The notes: generated by a model from the letters alone, not told the origin. DNA of 64,000 nt from Streptomyces hygroscopicus subsp. hygroscopicus (GCF_030269125.1 NZ_BSSM01000001.1:682001-746000), one strand, 5' to 3'; positions 44,433 through 53,597 are shown, numbered from the stretch's first letter. Program-made: numbers and translations.

Positions 44433-45542
44433 GTGCCTGCCATCAACTCCCCGTTCCTGCGCCGCGGTATGACCGTGCTCGTCGCGCTTCCCCTGCTCGC
44501 GCTCGCCGCGTGCGGCTACGGCTCGAAGGCCGCTCACGACGACACCGCGAAGGTCGCCGCCGGGGCCAAGAAGATCGACGGCCTCGACTCCGTCAGGATC
44601 GGCTACTTCCCGAACCTCACCCACGGCACCGCGCTGGTGGGACGGGAGCAGGGCCTGTTCCAGAGGGAACTGGGCGCCACCAAGGCCGATTACGCCACCT
44701 TCAACGCCGGGCCGTCCGAGATCGAGGCGCTGAACTCCGGCTCCATCGACATCGGCTGGATCGGCCCGTCCCCGGCGATCAACGGCTACACCAAGTCCGA
44801 CGGCAAGAGCCTGAAGATCATCGGCGGTTCGGCGTCCGGCGGGGTCAAGCTGGTCGTGAACCCGAAGAGGATCACCTCGCTGAAGGACGTCAAGGGCAAG
44901 AGGATCGCCACCCCGCAGCTGGGCAACACGCAGGACGTGGCGTTCCTCAACTGGGCGGCGGAGCGGGGCTGGAAGATCGATCCGCAGAGCGGCGAGGGCG
45001 ACGTCACGGTGGTGCGCAGCGACAACAAGGTGACCCCGGACGCGTTCAGGTCCGGTTCCGTCGACGGCGCCTGGGTGCCGGAGCCGACCGCGTCCAAGCT
45101 GGTCGCCGAGGGCGGCAAGGTGCTGCTCGACGAGTCCTCGCTGTGGCCGGGGCACAAGTTCGTGATCACCAACATCATCGTGCGGCAGGCGTTCCTCAAG
45201 GAACACCCGAAGGCGGTCGAGGCGGTCCTGAAGGCGTCCGTCGAGGCCAACAAGTGGATCAACGCCAACCCGGAGCAGGCGAAGCGGGCCGCGAACAAGC
45301 AGCTCGCGGACGACTCCGGCAAGGCACTGCCGGCCGCGGTGCTCGACCCGGCGTGGAAGTCCGTCCGGTTCACCGACGACCCGCTGGCCGCGAGCCTCGG
45401 CACGGAGGCGGCGCACGCGGTCAAGGCCGGTCTGCTGGACAAGCCCGACCTCAAGGGGATCTACGACCTGACGATCCTCAACCAGGTGCTCAAGGCCGAG
45501 GGCGACCGCCCGGTCGACGCCGCCGGCCTCGGCAGCAGCTGA
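44433..45542 (+). CDS. ssuA: ABC transporter substrate-binding lipoprotein, sulfonate/nitrate/taurine type
   Basis: 369 residues. The signal region VLVALPLLALAACGYG ends in a lipobox (LAAC), so it is a lipoprotein anchored outside the membrane. VRIGYFPNLTHGTALVGREQ, GPSEIEALNSGSIDIGWIGP and KGKRIATPQLGNTQDVAFLN are typical of the SsuA/TauA/NrtA group. The position after cysN suggests capture of sulfonates or other organosulfur compounds, possibly sulfate; the gene symbol reflects similarity only. GTG at 44433 is the start, with AGAGGA about ten bases before. Confidence 0.88.
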   Translation: MPAINSPFLRRGMTVLVALPLLALAACGYGSKAAHDDTAKVAAGAKKIDGLDSVRIGYFPNLTHGTALVGREQGLFQRELGATKADYATFNAGPSEIEALNSGSIDIGWIGPSPAINGYTKSDGKSLKIIGGSASGGVKLVVNPKRITSLKDVKGKRIATPQLGNTQDVAFLNWAAERGWKIDPQSGEGDVTVVRSDNKVTPDAFRSGSVDGAWVPEPTASKLVAEGGKVLLDESSLWPGHKFVITNIIVRQAFLKEHPKAVEAVLKASVEANKWINANPEQAKRAANKQLADDSGKALPAAVLDPAWKSVRFTDDPLAASLGTEAAHAVKAGLLDKPDLKGIYDLTILNQVLKAEGDRPVDAAGLGSS

Positions 45543-45576
45543 CGCCCGCCCGAAGACGTCCCAGGAGGTGACGACC

Positions 45577-46356
45577 ATGGCCACGACCCTCGCCAAGGCC
45601 GCGCGGTCGGTGGAGTACGCCGCACGCCTTGAGCATGTCTCGAAGTCCTTCGCCACACCGGGCGGGTCCCAGCTCGTCCTCGACGACATCAGCCTCGATG
45701 TCGCGCCCGGCGAGTTCGTCACCCTCCTGGGTGCCTCGGGGTGCGGCAAGTCCACGCTGCTCAACCTGGTGGCGGGCCTGGACGAGCCCACCGCCGGCAC
45801 CATCCGTACCGACGGCCGCCCCGCGCTGATGTTCCAGGACCACGCCCTGTTCCCCTGGCTGACCGCCGGAAAGAACATCGAACTCGCCCTCAGGCTGCGG
45901 GGGGTCCCCCGCGCCGAGCGGCGCGGCAAGGCCGAGGAACTCCTCGAACTCGTCCGCCTGGGCGGCGCGCACGGCAAACGCGTGCACGAACTGTCGGGCG
46001 GCATGCGCCAGCGGGTCGCGATGGCCCGCGCGCTCGCCCAGGAAAGCCGGCTGCTGCTGATGGACGAGCCTTTCGCGGCCCTGGACGCCATCACCCGGGA
46101 CGTGCTGCACGACGAGCTGACCCGGATCTGGCAGGAGACCGGCCTGTCGGTGCTGTTCGTCACGCACAACGTGCGCGAGGCCGTGCGTCTCGCCCAGCGG
46201 GTCGTGCTGCTGTCCTCCCGGCCGGGCCGCGTGGCCCGGGAGTGGGAGGTCGGCCTCCCGCAGCCGCGCCGCATCGAGGACGCGCCCGTGGCGGAACTGT
46301 CCCTGGAGATCACCGAGGTACTGCGTGGGGAGATCCGCCGCCATGGCCAGCACTGA
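45577..46356 (+). CDS. ssuB: ABC transporter ATP-binding protein, sulfonate/nitrate/taurine type
   Basis: 259 residues. FVTLLGASGCGKSTLLNLVA is the Walker A motif, LMFQDHALFPWLTAGKNIEL the Q-loop, ELSGGMRQRVAMARAL the ABC signature, and LLLMDEPFAALDAITRDVLH the Walker B and D-loop; LFVTHNVREA supplies the H-loop His. ATG at 45577 is chosen because AGGAGGTGA stands before it; a GTG at 45568 lies inside that ribosome binding site. It powers uptake through the adjacent permease, whose start it overlaps by 14 bp. Confidence 0.93.
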   Translation: MATTLAKAARSVEYAARLEHVSKSFATPGGSQLVLDDISLDVAPGEFVTLLGASGCGKSTLLNLVAGLDEPTAGTIRTDGRPALMFQDHALFPWLTAGKNIELALRLRGVPRAERRGKAEELLELVRLGGAHGKRVHELSGGMRQRVAMARALAQESRLLLMDEPFAALDAITRDVLHDELTRIWQETGLSVLFVTHNVREAVRLAQRVVLLSSRPGRVAREWEVGLPQPRRIEDAPVAELSLEITEVLRGEIRRHGQH

Positions 46357-47233
46357 CACGACCACCACGAACGCGCCGGCCGAGGGCAGCGTGGAAGCGG
46401 GCCTCGACGCGCTGGAGACCACGCAGTCGAGCCGTACACCGCTGCGCAGGACCCTGGTCGACAAGGTCCTGCCACCCCTGGCCGCGATCGTCGTGGTGCT
46501 GGTGGTCTGGCAGGGCCTGATCACCCTGAAGATCGTGGACGATCCGACGAAGCTGCCCACGCCGGGCGCGGTCTGGGGCGCCTTCCGGGAGGACTGGCTC
46601 CAGGGCAAGCTGCTCGGCTACATCTGGACCTCCGTCTCGCGCGGTCTGCTCGGCTTCTGCCTCGCGCTGCTGATCGGCACCCCGCTGGGGCTGCTGGTGG
46701 CGCGGGTGAGGTTCGTGCGCGCGGCCATCGGGCCGATCCTGTCCGGCCTGCAGTCGCTGCCGTCGGTCGCCTGGGTCCCGCCGGCCGTCATCTGGCTGGG
46801 CCTGGACAACTCCATGATGTACACCGTGATCCTGCTCGGCGCCGTGCCGTCCATCGCCAACGGGCTGGTCTCCGGCGTGGACCAGGTGCCCCCGCTGTTC
46901 CTGCGCGCGGGCCGCACGCTCGGCGCCACCGGCGTCAAGGGCACCTGGCACATCACCCTGCCCGCCGCCCTGCCCGGCTATGTGGCCGGCATGAAGCAGG
47001 GCTGGGCCTTCTCCTGGCGCTCGCTGATGGCCGCCGAGATCATCGCGAGCTTCCCCGACCTCGGCACCGGCCTCGGCCAGCTCCTGGAGAACGCCCGCAC
47101 GGCCAGCGACATGGCCATGGTGTTCGAGGCCATCCTGCTCATCCTGTTCGTCGGCATCGCCATCGACCTGCTGATCTTCAGTCCGCTGGAGCGGTGGGTG
47201 CTGCGCAGCCGCGGCCTGCTGGTGAAGGGCTGA
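46343..47233 (+). CDS. ssuC: ABC transporter permease, sulfonate/nitrate/taurine type
   Basis: 296 residues. A hydrophilic N-terminus of about 40 residues precedes six membrane helices starting VLPPLAAIVVVLVVWQGLI. The binding-protein-dependent permease signature (EAA loop) is seen at AGRTLGATGVKGTWHITLPA; SVAWVPPAVIWLGL and FSWRSLMAAEIIASFPDLG are characteristic of the SsuC/TauC group. The ATG at 46343 overlaps the ATPase gene, and a sirohydrochlorin chelatase follows 5 bp after the stop. Confidence 0.92.
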   Translation: MASTDTTTTNAPAEGSVEAGLDALETTQSSRTPLRRTLVDKVLPPLAAIVVVLVVWQGLITLKIVDDPTKLPTPGAVWGAFREDWLQGKLLGYIWTSVSRGLLGFCLALLIGTPLGLLVARVRFVRAAIGPILSGLQSLPSVAWVPPAVIWLGLDNSMMYTVILLGAVPSIANGLVSGVDQVPPLFLRAGRTLGATGVKGTWHITLPAALPGYVAGMKQGWAFSWRSLMAAEIIASFPDLGTGLGQLLENARTASDMAMVFEAILLILFVGIAIDLLIFSPLERWVLRSRGLLVKG

Positions 47234-47238
47234 CCGGC

Positions 47239-47976
47239 ATGGCGGCACCCGTGCTCCTCGTCATCGCCCACGGCAGCCGCGACGCGCGGCACGCCCACGC
47301 CGTGCACGCCCTGGTCGAGCGGGTGCGGGCGCAGCGTCCCGGGCTGCGCGTGGAAACCGGCTTCCTGGACTTCAACCTGCCGTCCGTGCACGGGGTGCTG
47401 GAGTCACTGGCGGCGGAGGGTGTCCGTGACGTGGTGGCCCTGCCGCTGCTGCTCACCCGCGCCTTCCACGCCAAGGCCGACATCCCGGCGGTGCTGCGGG
47501 CGGCCCCGGCGCGGCTGCGGGTCCGGCAGGCGGAGGTGCTCGGCCCCTCGCCGCTGCTGCTCGCGGCGCTGGAGCGACGGCTGTACGAGGCCGGACTCAG
47601 CCCCGCCGACAAGTCCTCGACCGGGGTCGTGCTGGCCTCGGCGGGGTCCAGTGACCCGGAGGCGATCGCGGTGATCGCCGACATCGCGCGGGAGTGGTGG
47701 CACACCGGTTGGTGCGCCGTGCGACCCGCGTTCGCCTCCGCCTCCCTGCCGCGCACCGAGGACGCCGTACGGGAACTGCGCGCGCTCGGCTGTGCCCGGG
47801 TCGCCGTGGCGCCGTACGTCCTCGCCCCCGGCTTCCTGCCGGACCGCATCGCGCGCGGCGCGGCCGGCGCGGACGTCCTCGCCAAGGTCCTGGGACCCGC
47901 GCCGGAGGTGGCGCGACTGCTGCTGCACCGGTACGACACGGCGTGCCGCCCGCTGCTCCAGGCGCTCGGCGCCTAG
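47239..47976 (+). CDS. sirB: Sirohydrochlorin chelatase (CbiX/SirB family)
   Basis: 245 residues made of two similar halves, the long CbiX form. VLLVIAHGSRDARHAHAVHA has the first metal-binding His near residue 11, and VVALPLLLTRAFHAKADIPA the second His. The C-terminal half keeps AGSSDPEAIAVIADIAREWW and VAVAPYVLAPGFLPDRIARG. It inserts iron into sirohydrochlorin to give siroheme, the cofactor of the sulfite reductase at the head of the same gene string, which explains its position. It starts 5 bp after the permease stop. Confidence 0.92.
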   Translation: MAAPVLLVIAHGSRDARHAHAVHALVERVRAQRPGLRVETGFLDFNLPSVHGVLESLAAEGVRDVVALPLLLTRAFHAKADIPAVLRAAPARLRVRQAEVLGPSPLLLAALERRLYEAGLSPADKSSTGVVLASAGSSDPEAIAVIADIAREWWHTGWCAVRPAFASASLPRTEDAVRELRALGCARVAVAPYVLAPGFLPDRIARGAAGADVLAKVLGPAPEVARLLLHRYDTACRPLLQALGA

Positions 47977-48013
47977 TCGCCCCGGCCGTCGGCCACGGCG
48001 GGTTCGCGGGGCG

Positions 48014-48337
48014 TCACAGGCCGAGGGCCTGCACCAGCTGCCGGGTGTAGGCGAGGCTCGCCGTGCCGGCCGACGCCCCGATGCAGATGTCGTCCAGCGC
48101 GGAGCGGATGCGGCCGCGGTTGGGCGGCAGTCCGTCGTCGGCCGACTCCGCGAACGCCGCCTCGATGATCTGGCCCTGGCGGACGAGCCCGGGGCACTCC
48201 CTGCGCAGCGCCTCGGTGAGCCGGGCCGAGACGGCGATCAGCGCCTCCAGGGGCGGGGTGCCGTGCGTCAGGTCGAGGCCGACGAACTCACCGTAGTGGC
48301 CGGGGCCGTTGACGTGTCCGTGGTCATAGGTGCTCAT
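48014..48337 (-). CDS. Hypothetical protein
   Basis: 107 residues, no recognised family. It opens STYDHGHVNGPGHYGEFVGL (His/Gly-rich), followed by helical segments (PPLEALIAVSARLTEALRRE, GRIRSALDDICIGASAGTAS) and ends TRQLVQALGL. No signal peptide or membrane helix. ATG at 48335-48337 has GAGGA upstream. It converges with the chelatase gene, 37 bp apart. The orderly codon use and ribosome binding site support a real gene; it may bind metal through the N-terminal His, which is a guess. Confidence 0.65.
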   Translation of the reverse strand: MSTYDHGHVNGPGHYGEFVGLDLTHGTPPLEALIAVSARLTEALRRECPGLVRQGQIIEAAFAESADDGLPPNRGRIRSALDDICIGASAGTASLAYTRQLVQALGL

Positions 48338-48719
48338 GTCCAGTCCTCGCTCGTGGTCGGAGGTAGGCCGAAAATCGCCGCTCCTCCGGTTGACCCGTGT
48401 CCGTTGACGGCCGGGGACGCGGTAGCGGAAGGGCGCGCGGACGCTCCGGGACGGGGGCCTCAGGGTGTCGTTCCGGCCGCCCGGCGTGCTTCACCCTAGG
48501 GACAGCGGGACGGACTTGTCGCGTTGTTCGCGGAGCCGCCCCCTTACGGGCGAGGACGTGGTACAAGCCGCCGCGGTCCGGCGTTCCCCTGTGACGTCGG
48601 ACCGCGACGGCACTCCGTTCTGCGCCCGGGGCGGCCCGGTTGTCACAGGGAAAGGTCGACTCGGCGCTCCACAGGGGCGGTTATCGGCCACGTCGGCGTT
48701 CCCCTGTTCGAACTCCGCT
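48338..48719. other. Intergenic spacer without a recognised gene
   Basis: About 380 bp upstream of the minus-strand hypothetical gene. Short frames cross it on both strands but none has both a ribosome binding site and an ordered protein sequence. No strong hairpin or clear promoter was found. Confidence 0.5.
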
Positions 48720-49763
48720 TCAGGGCAAGCGGACCTCGCCGGCGGCTCGGTCCCGCGCCCGCCCGGCCTCGTCGGCCATCCGGACCAGGTCGGCGAGCGG
48801 CAGGGAACCGGCGGGCCGGCGCTCGCGGGCGAAGGTGCCGGCGAGGCGCTGGAGGAGTTCGTTGAGCGGGGTCGGGACGCCGTGCAGGCGGCCGAGGAGG
48901 ACGATCTCGCCGTTGAGGTAGTCCGCCTCGATGCTGCCGGTGCCGCGCACGAGGGACTGCCAGGAGGAACCGCCGCCGCGCGGGGCCCCGTCCAGCGGGA
49001 CCAGGGTCACCTTGTCGCCGCGCGCCGCGCGCTGCTCCTCGGGGCTCGCGTACGCGATCCGGGCGGCGTCCAGCACGGCCTCCCCCTCGGCCCGTACCCG
49101 CGCGAACAGGGCCTCGGCGGTCTCGCCCTGTAGCGGGCCGCTCACGGCCTCCAGCGCGTTGGCGAGGTTGGCGAGCAGCTTGGCGTACTGCCAGCGGGCC
49201 ACGTCGGGCACGACCGGCGCCTCGAAGTGCGCGTCGGCGAGGTCGGCGGCGATCCGGCGGGCGGTGTCGTCGGTGCCGCCCTGGGCGCGGCCCAGATGGA
49301 GGATGCCGGTGAGCGGGGTCCCCGCGGCGGAGACGACGCCGGGCTCCACGAAGGTGCAGGGCAGCCAGACGCAGACGCCGTACACCCGGCGGAAGCGGCG
49401 CAGCGCGAGCCGCGGGCCCTCCACGCCGTTCTGCAGGCAGAGCAGCGGCAGCCGTTCGCCCGCGGTACCGCCGCCGGCCACGGGGACGTCGGCCCAGGCG
49501 TCCAGGGCGGCCACGGTGTCCTGGGTCTTCACGGCGAGCAGCAGGACGTCGTCGGCACGCAGCGCGCCGAGCGCCCCGGGGCCCTCGACGGCCGGCAGCC
49601 GGTGCGTCGACTCCCCTTCCGGCACCCGCAGTCGCAGCCCGCGCTCACCGAGTGCCGTCAGATGGCTGCCGCGGGCGACGAGGACGACTTCGCGGCCGGC
49701 CTGGGCCAGCCGCCCGCCCACGGTGCCGACGACCGCTCCCGCTCCGATCACGATGTAGCGCAT
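48720..49763 (-). CDS. Ketopantoate reductase-family (PanE/ApbA) 2-oxo-acid reductase
   Basis: 347 residues. MRYIVIGAGAVVGTVGGRLA is the NAD(P)-binding Rossmann start, VLLLAVKTQDTVAALDAW the next strand, and LCLQNGVEGPRLALRRF the ketopantoate reductase signature. The C-terminal helical domain has ARWQYAKLLANLANALEAV with the catalytic Lys, and GSIEADYLNGEIVLLGRLHG with the substrate-binding Asn and Glu pattern. It reduces a 2-oxo acid with NADPH; true ketopantoate reductase activity is possible but such paralogues often serve other substrates. No pantothenate genes are near. Confidence 0.88.
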   Translation of the reverse strand: MRYIVIGAGAVVGTVGGRLAQAGREVVLVARGSHLTALGERGLRLRVPEGESTHRLPAVEGPGALGALRADDVLLLAVKTQDTVAALDAWADVPVAGGGTAGERLPLLCLQNGVEGPRLALRRFRRVYGVCVWLPCTFVEPGVVSAAGTPLTGILHLGRAQGGTDDTARRIAADLADAHFEAPVVPDVARWQYAKLLANLANALEAVSGPLQGETAEALFARVRAEGEAVLDAARIAYASPEEQRAARGDKVTLVPLDGAPRGGGSSWQSLVRGTGSIEADYLNGEIVLLGRLHGVPTPLNELLQRLAGTFARERRPAGSLPLADLVRMADEAGRARDRAAGEVRLP

Positions 49764-49785
49764 CGTCGGGTTCCCTCACACGTGC

Positions 49786-50337
49786 TCACGCCGGGGGCGC
49801 GGTCAGTTCCGCCAGTCTGACCGCGGTGTTCCAGTTCCGGCTGGTGGCGATCAGGCCCTTGGTGGTCCGCGGCCGGCTCAGCGCCTCGGCGAGCCTGGAG
49901 CGGCCGAGGCCGTCGGGGGCGTACAGGTAGAGGCAGCGGTCGCCGAGGCGGAACTCCTCGGGGAGGTGGGCGACCTGGTCGAGGTGCGCGTAGCGGTCGG
50001 CCGTGACGGCGGCGGAGAAGTAGGTGACGTGCAGTTGCCTGCCCTCCAGTTCGGCGGCCGGGAAGGGGCAGTCGCGCACCACCGCGGCCAGGTAGGCGTG
50101 GTCGCGCACGAGCACGTCCACCGTGAAGCCGAAGCGTTCCTCGATGGCCCGGGTCAACTCGCCTGCCAGGGAGTCCTCGTCACCGTGCTCGGCGGTGAAC
50201 ACCGCCTGGCCGCTCTGGAGATGGGTGCGGACGTCACGGTGTCCGAGGTCGCCGAGCAGCGCGCGCAGGTCGGCCATCGGGAGCTTCCGGTTGCCGCTGA
50301 CGTTGATCCCGCGCAACAGCGCCGCATAGGTCGTCAC
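49786..50337 (-). CDS. DUF1697 family protein
   Basis: 183 residues. TYAALLRGINVSGNRKLPMA at the start, with GDLGHRDVRTHLQSGQAVFT, is diagnostic of DUF1697, a family with a solved ferredoxin-like fold but no known function. GTG at 50335-50337 follows TAAGCT after six bases, pointing to a leaderless mRNA. It lies downstream of no obvious partner; the ketopantoate-reductase-like gene follows 22 bp after it on the same strand, so the two may be co-transcribed. Confidence 0.9.
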   Translation of the reverse strand: MTTYAALLRGINVSGNRKLPMADLRALLGDLGHRDVRTHLQSGQAVFTAEHGDEDSLAGELTRAIEERFGFTVDVLVRDHAYLAAVVRDCPFPAAELEGRQLHVTYFSAAVTADRYAHLDQVAHLPEEFRLGDRCLYLYAPDGLGRSRLAEALSRPRTTKGLIATSRNWNTAVRLAELTAPPA

Positions 50338-50638
50338 ACCGTCAGCTTAGAGCGGCCGTCGTGCCCCGTGGGGGCGGGCACGACGACCGGGGCCCGGCCC
50401 CGGGGGGCGGGCTGCGCGAAACAATGCCCGTTCGGCGGGGGGCGGATCAACCTCTGCACGCAGCTGTGACTTGTTCAACAAGCTTTCGTCATCACAAAGT
50501 GGATCTCTGACGGCGGAACGGACATCCCATGACGCCCGGCGGGCGCGGGCCGGCGCGGGTGGGAGACTGACCGGGGGGAACGGCAGGTGCCGGGTCCCCG
50601 GACAGCGGCTCGGAAGACGGCGGCACGGAGGCACCACG

Positions 50639-51502
50639 ATGGACGAGGCACGGGCACGGGACGTACTGGCCGCGGCGGGAGTACCCGCGGTCGCGGCCGG
50701 TGACGCGACTCTGCTCGCGCTCGGCGAGAACGCGGTGTTCGCCGCCGGCGACCTGGTCGTCAAGGTGGGGCGTGACGCCGAGCTGCTGGACCGGGCGCGG
50801 CGCGAGGTGCGCGTCGCCGGCTGGCTCGCGGAGGCGGGCGTGCCCGCGGTGCGGGCGGCCGAGCCGGAACCGCGGCTGGTCGGGGGCCACCCGGTGACCG
50901 TGTGGCACCGGCTGCCCGGCGCCGTGCGACCCGCCGAGCCGCGCGACCTGGCCGAGCTGCTGCGGCTCGTGCACGCGCTGCCCGACGCCCCGTTCGCGCT
51001 GCCGCCCCGGGAGCTGCTGGGCGGGGTGGAGCGCTGGCTGCGGCTCGCGGACGGGGCCATCGACCCCGAGGACGCGGCCTATCTGCGCGAGCGCCGGGAC
51101 GGCTTCGCGGCGGCCGCGGCGGCGCTGACACCCCGTCTGACGCCGGGCCCCGTCCATGGCGACGCGCTGCCCCGCAATGTGCACATCGGGCCCGAGGGGC
51201 CGGTCCTGGTCGACCTGGAGACCTTCTCCGCCGACCTGCGCGAGCACGACCTGGTGGTGATGGTCCTCTCCCGCGACCGGTACGGGCTGCCGGCCGCGTC
51301 GTACGACGCCTTCACCGCGGCCTACGGCTGGGACGTGCGCGAGTGGGAGGGCTGCTCGGTGCTGCGCGGCGCCCGCGAGACCGCCAGCTGCGCCTGGGTC
51401 GCCCAGCACGCGCCGAGCAATCCCAAGGCCCTGGCCGAGTTCCGCCGCAGGGTGGCGTCCCTGCGGGACGGGGACGAGTCGGTGCGCTGGTATCCGTTCT
51501 GA
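50639..51502 (+). CDS. Aminoglycoside phosphotransferase/choline kinase-family protein
   Basis: 287 residues. VFAAGDLVVKVGRD contains the ATP-binding Lys, GPVHGDALPRNVHIGPEGPV the catalytic loop (HGD....N), and VLVDLETFS the metal-binding Asp (DLE instead of the common DFG/DFE). It phosphorylates a small hydroxyl compound; many such chromosomal members are not resistance genes. ATG at 50639 has GGAGG at seven bases. Confidence 0.88.
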   Translation: MDEARARDVLAAAGVPAVAAGDATLLALGENAVFAAGDLVVKVGRDAELLDRARREVRVAGWLAEAGVPAVRAAEPEPRLVGGHPVTVWHRLPGAVRPAEPRDLAELLRLVHALPDAPFALPPRELLGGVERWLRLADGAIDPEDAAYLRERRDGFAAAAAALTPRLTPGPVHGDALPRNVHIGPEGPVLVDLETFSADLREHDLVVMVLSRDRYGLPAASYDAFTAAYGWDVREWEGCSVLRGARETASCAWVAQHAPSNPKALAEFRRRVASLRDGDESVRWYPF

Positions 51503-51535
51503 TCCGGCGCCGTCGCCGGAATCCCGACGGCCCCC

Positions 51536-52258
51536 TCACACCGCCTCGGCCGTCAGCTCCCGCAGCGGCCACATCCCGTCCACCACCGCCGTCGCGTCGC
51601 CCTTGCGGCGCAGGAAGTCCTGGAAGTCGGCCGCCCATGCGGCGTACCACTCGATCTGCCTGCGGTGCAGTTCCGCCGGGCCGAGGGCGGCGATCTTCGG
51701 GTGGCGGACGGCTATCGCGGCGGCCAGGCGGGCCGCCGCGAGGGCGTCCGCGGACGCGTCGTGCGCCGCGTCCAGGACCGTGCCGTACTCCGCGCAGACC
51801 GCTTCCAGGTTCCGCTTGCCGCGACGGTAGCGGTCCACCCAGCGGTCGATGGTGTACGGGTCGATCACCGGGGCGGGAGCGAGCCCGCCGAGGCGGTCGG
51901 CGAGGGACGGCAGTCCGTGGCGGCGCAGTTCGGCGGAGAGCAGGGTGAGGTCGAAGGCCGCGTTGTAGGCGACGACCGGGACGCCCGCCCTCCAGTACGA
52001 CACCAGCGCCTCGGCGATGGCGTCGGCCACCCGGTCGGCGGGTCGGCCCTCGGCCGCCGCCCGCTCGTTGCTGATCCCGTGCACGGCGACCGCGTCGGCC
52101 GGGATCTCCACACCCGGATCGGCCAGCCACTCCCGGTGGCCCAGCTGCTCACCCGCTCTGACCTCGATCACCGCGCCGGTGACGATGCGTGCCTCGCGCG
52201 GATCCGTGCCGGTCGTCTCCAGGTCGAAGCCGACCAGCAGCTCCTGGTGCCAGCCCAT
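51536..52258 (-). CDS. DEDDh-type 3'-5' exonuclease
   Basis: 240 residues. LLVGFDLETTGTDPREARIV is Exo I (D-E), VPVVAYNAAFDLTLLSAELR Exo II (Asp), and DAAHDASADALAAARL Exo III (H...D), the same order as the epsilon subunit of DNA polymerase III. It is a stand-alone proofreading- or trimming-type nuclease using two metal ions. ATG at 52256-52258 with a G-rich stretch before it is preferred to a longer frame whose extra N-terminus is not conserved. Confidence 0.92.
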   Translation of the reverse strand: MGWHQELLVGFDLETTGTDPREARIVTGAVIEVRAGEQLGHREWLADPGVEIPADAVAVHGISNERAAAEGRPADRVADAIAEALVSYWRAGVPVVAYNAAFDLTLLSAELRRHGLPSLADRLGGLAPAPVIDPYTIDRWVDRYRRGKRNLEAVCAEYGTVLDAAHDASADALAAARLAAAIAVRHPKIAALGPAELHRRQIEWYAAWAADFQDFLRRKGDATAVVDGMWPLRELTAEAV

Positions 52259-52358
52259 GGGCGGTCCCCCTTCTCGATGGTGCGTCCCCCGGTGTTCTCC
52301 ACCCTCGCACGGGGCACTGACAATCAGAGGCCCGCGTTCCGCTTCTCCCGGGGACACT

Positions 52359-53597
52359 TCAGGACACAGGACGCGAATCCGTCCAAGCCAGCTCGAATTC
52401 CTCACGGTAGGTCGGGAAGAGCCCGGCCTCGCCCGCGTCGTCCGAGGTGACCAGTCGGCTGCCGTTGCGCAGCACCAGGACCGGGGACTCCATGCCCCGC
52501 GCCCCGCGCAGATAGGACTGCACCACGGCGACGCCGTCGGCTCCGTCGCCGTCCACCAGGTAGGCCGTGAAGCGCGGCGTCTCGTCGTACACCTGGATCT
52601 CGAAGGCGCCCGGGTCGCGCAGCCGGGCGCGCACCCGGCGCATGTGCAGGATGTTCATCTCGACGGATCGGCTCAGTTCGCCCCGTTTCATCCCGAGTTC
52701 GCGCTCGCGGCGCTTGACCGAGCTGGAGGCGGGGTTGAGGAAGAGCAGCCGGACCCGGCAGCCGGACTCGGCGAGCCGGACCAGGCGCCGCCCGGAGAAG
52801 TTCTGCACCAGCAGGTTGAGGCCGATGCCGATGGCGTCCAGGCGGCGGGCGCCGCCGAAGATGTCCTCGGCCGGGAACTGGCGCATCAGCCGCACCCGGT
52901 CGGAGTGCACGGCGACCACGTCGGCGTACCGGTCGCCGACCAGGTCCTCGACCGCGTCGACCGGCAGCCGGCGCGCGGAGGGCACGTCGGCGCCCGCGCC
53001 GAGCATCTCCAGGAGCCGGGCCGAGGCGCGCTCCGCCTGGCCGAGCACCGCCTCGGACAGGGCGCGGTTGCGGGAGACGACATTGCGCGTCACCTCCAGC
53101 TCGTCCAGGGCGAGTTCGAGGTCGCGGCGCTCGTCGAAGTACGGCTCGAAGCAGGGCCAGTGCTGCACCATCAGCTCGCGCAGCTGGGGCAACGTCAGGA
53201 AGCTGAGCACGTTGTCGTCGGCCGGGTCGAGCAAGTAGCCCTTGCGGCGGCTGACCTCGCGGACCGCGACCGCGCGCTGCACCCATTCCTGGCCGGCCGG
53301 TCCGGCGGCGGCGACCACCCACTCGTCGCCGTGCACCGGCTCGTACACGGGGCGCAGGACGGCGGCGACGACCGAACGCAGCCGCTGTTCCACGAGGTTC
53401 AGCCAGATGTAGGCCCGGCCGGCCCGCTGGGCGCGGGTGCGCACCTCGTGCCAGGCGTCGGCGCCCCAGTCCAGCTCCGGTCCGATGGACCCCGCGTCCA
53501 TCGGCCGCGCCAGGGACACCGCGCCGGGCGGGACGTCCGGGGAGTTCCCCTCGTGACCCTCGTCACCAGGGGGCAGCTCCAGCCCTCCCGAGCCCAC
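52359..53597 (-). CDS. SAV2148-type HEPN domain protein
   Basis: 412 residues. The N-terminal half has a HEPN-like helical region (HEVRTRAQRAGRAYIWLNLV, VSRNRALSEAVLGQAERASA); the C-terminal half is phospholipase D-like in appearance (CRVRLLFLNPASSSVKRRER, RFTAYLVDGDG). I recognise it as the actinobacterial family named after Streptomyces avermitilis SAV2148. Function is unknown; HEPN domains are often RNases or nucleotide-binding parts of defence and stress systems. The GTG at 53595-53597 is the likely start. It diverges from glgX across a 280-bp promoter region. Confidence 0.82.
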   Translation of the reverse strand: MGSGGLELPPGDEGHEGNSPDVPPGAVSLARPMDAGSIGPELDWGADAWHEVRTRAQRAGRAYIWLNLVEQRLRSVVAAVLRPVYEPVHGDEWVVAAAGPAGQEWVQRAVAVREVSRRKGYLLDPADDNVLSFLTLPQLRELMVQHWPCFEPYFDERRDLELALDELEVTRNVVSRNRALSEAVLGQAERASARLLEMLGAGADVPSARRLPVDAVEDLVGDRYADVVAVHSDRVRLMRQFPAEDIFGGARRLDAIGIGLNLLVQNFSGRRLVRLAESGCRVRLLFLNPASSSVKRRERELGMKRGELSRSVEMNILHMRRVRARLRDPGAFEIQVYDETPRFTAYLVDGDGADGVAVVQSYLRGARGMESPVLVLRNGSRLVTSDDAGEAGLFPTYREEFELAWTDSRPVS

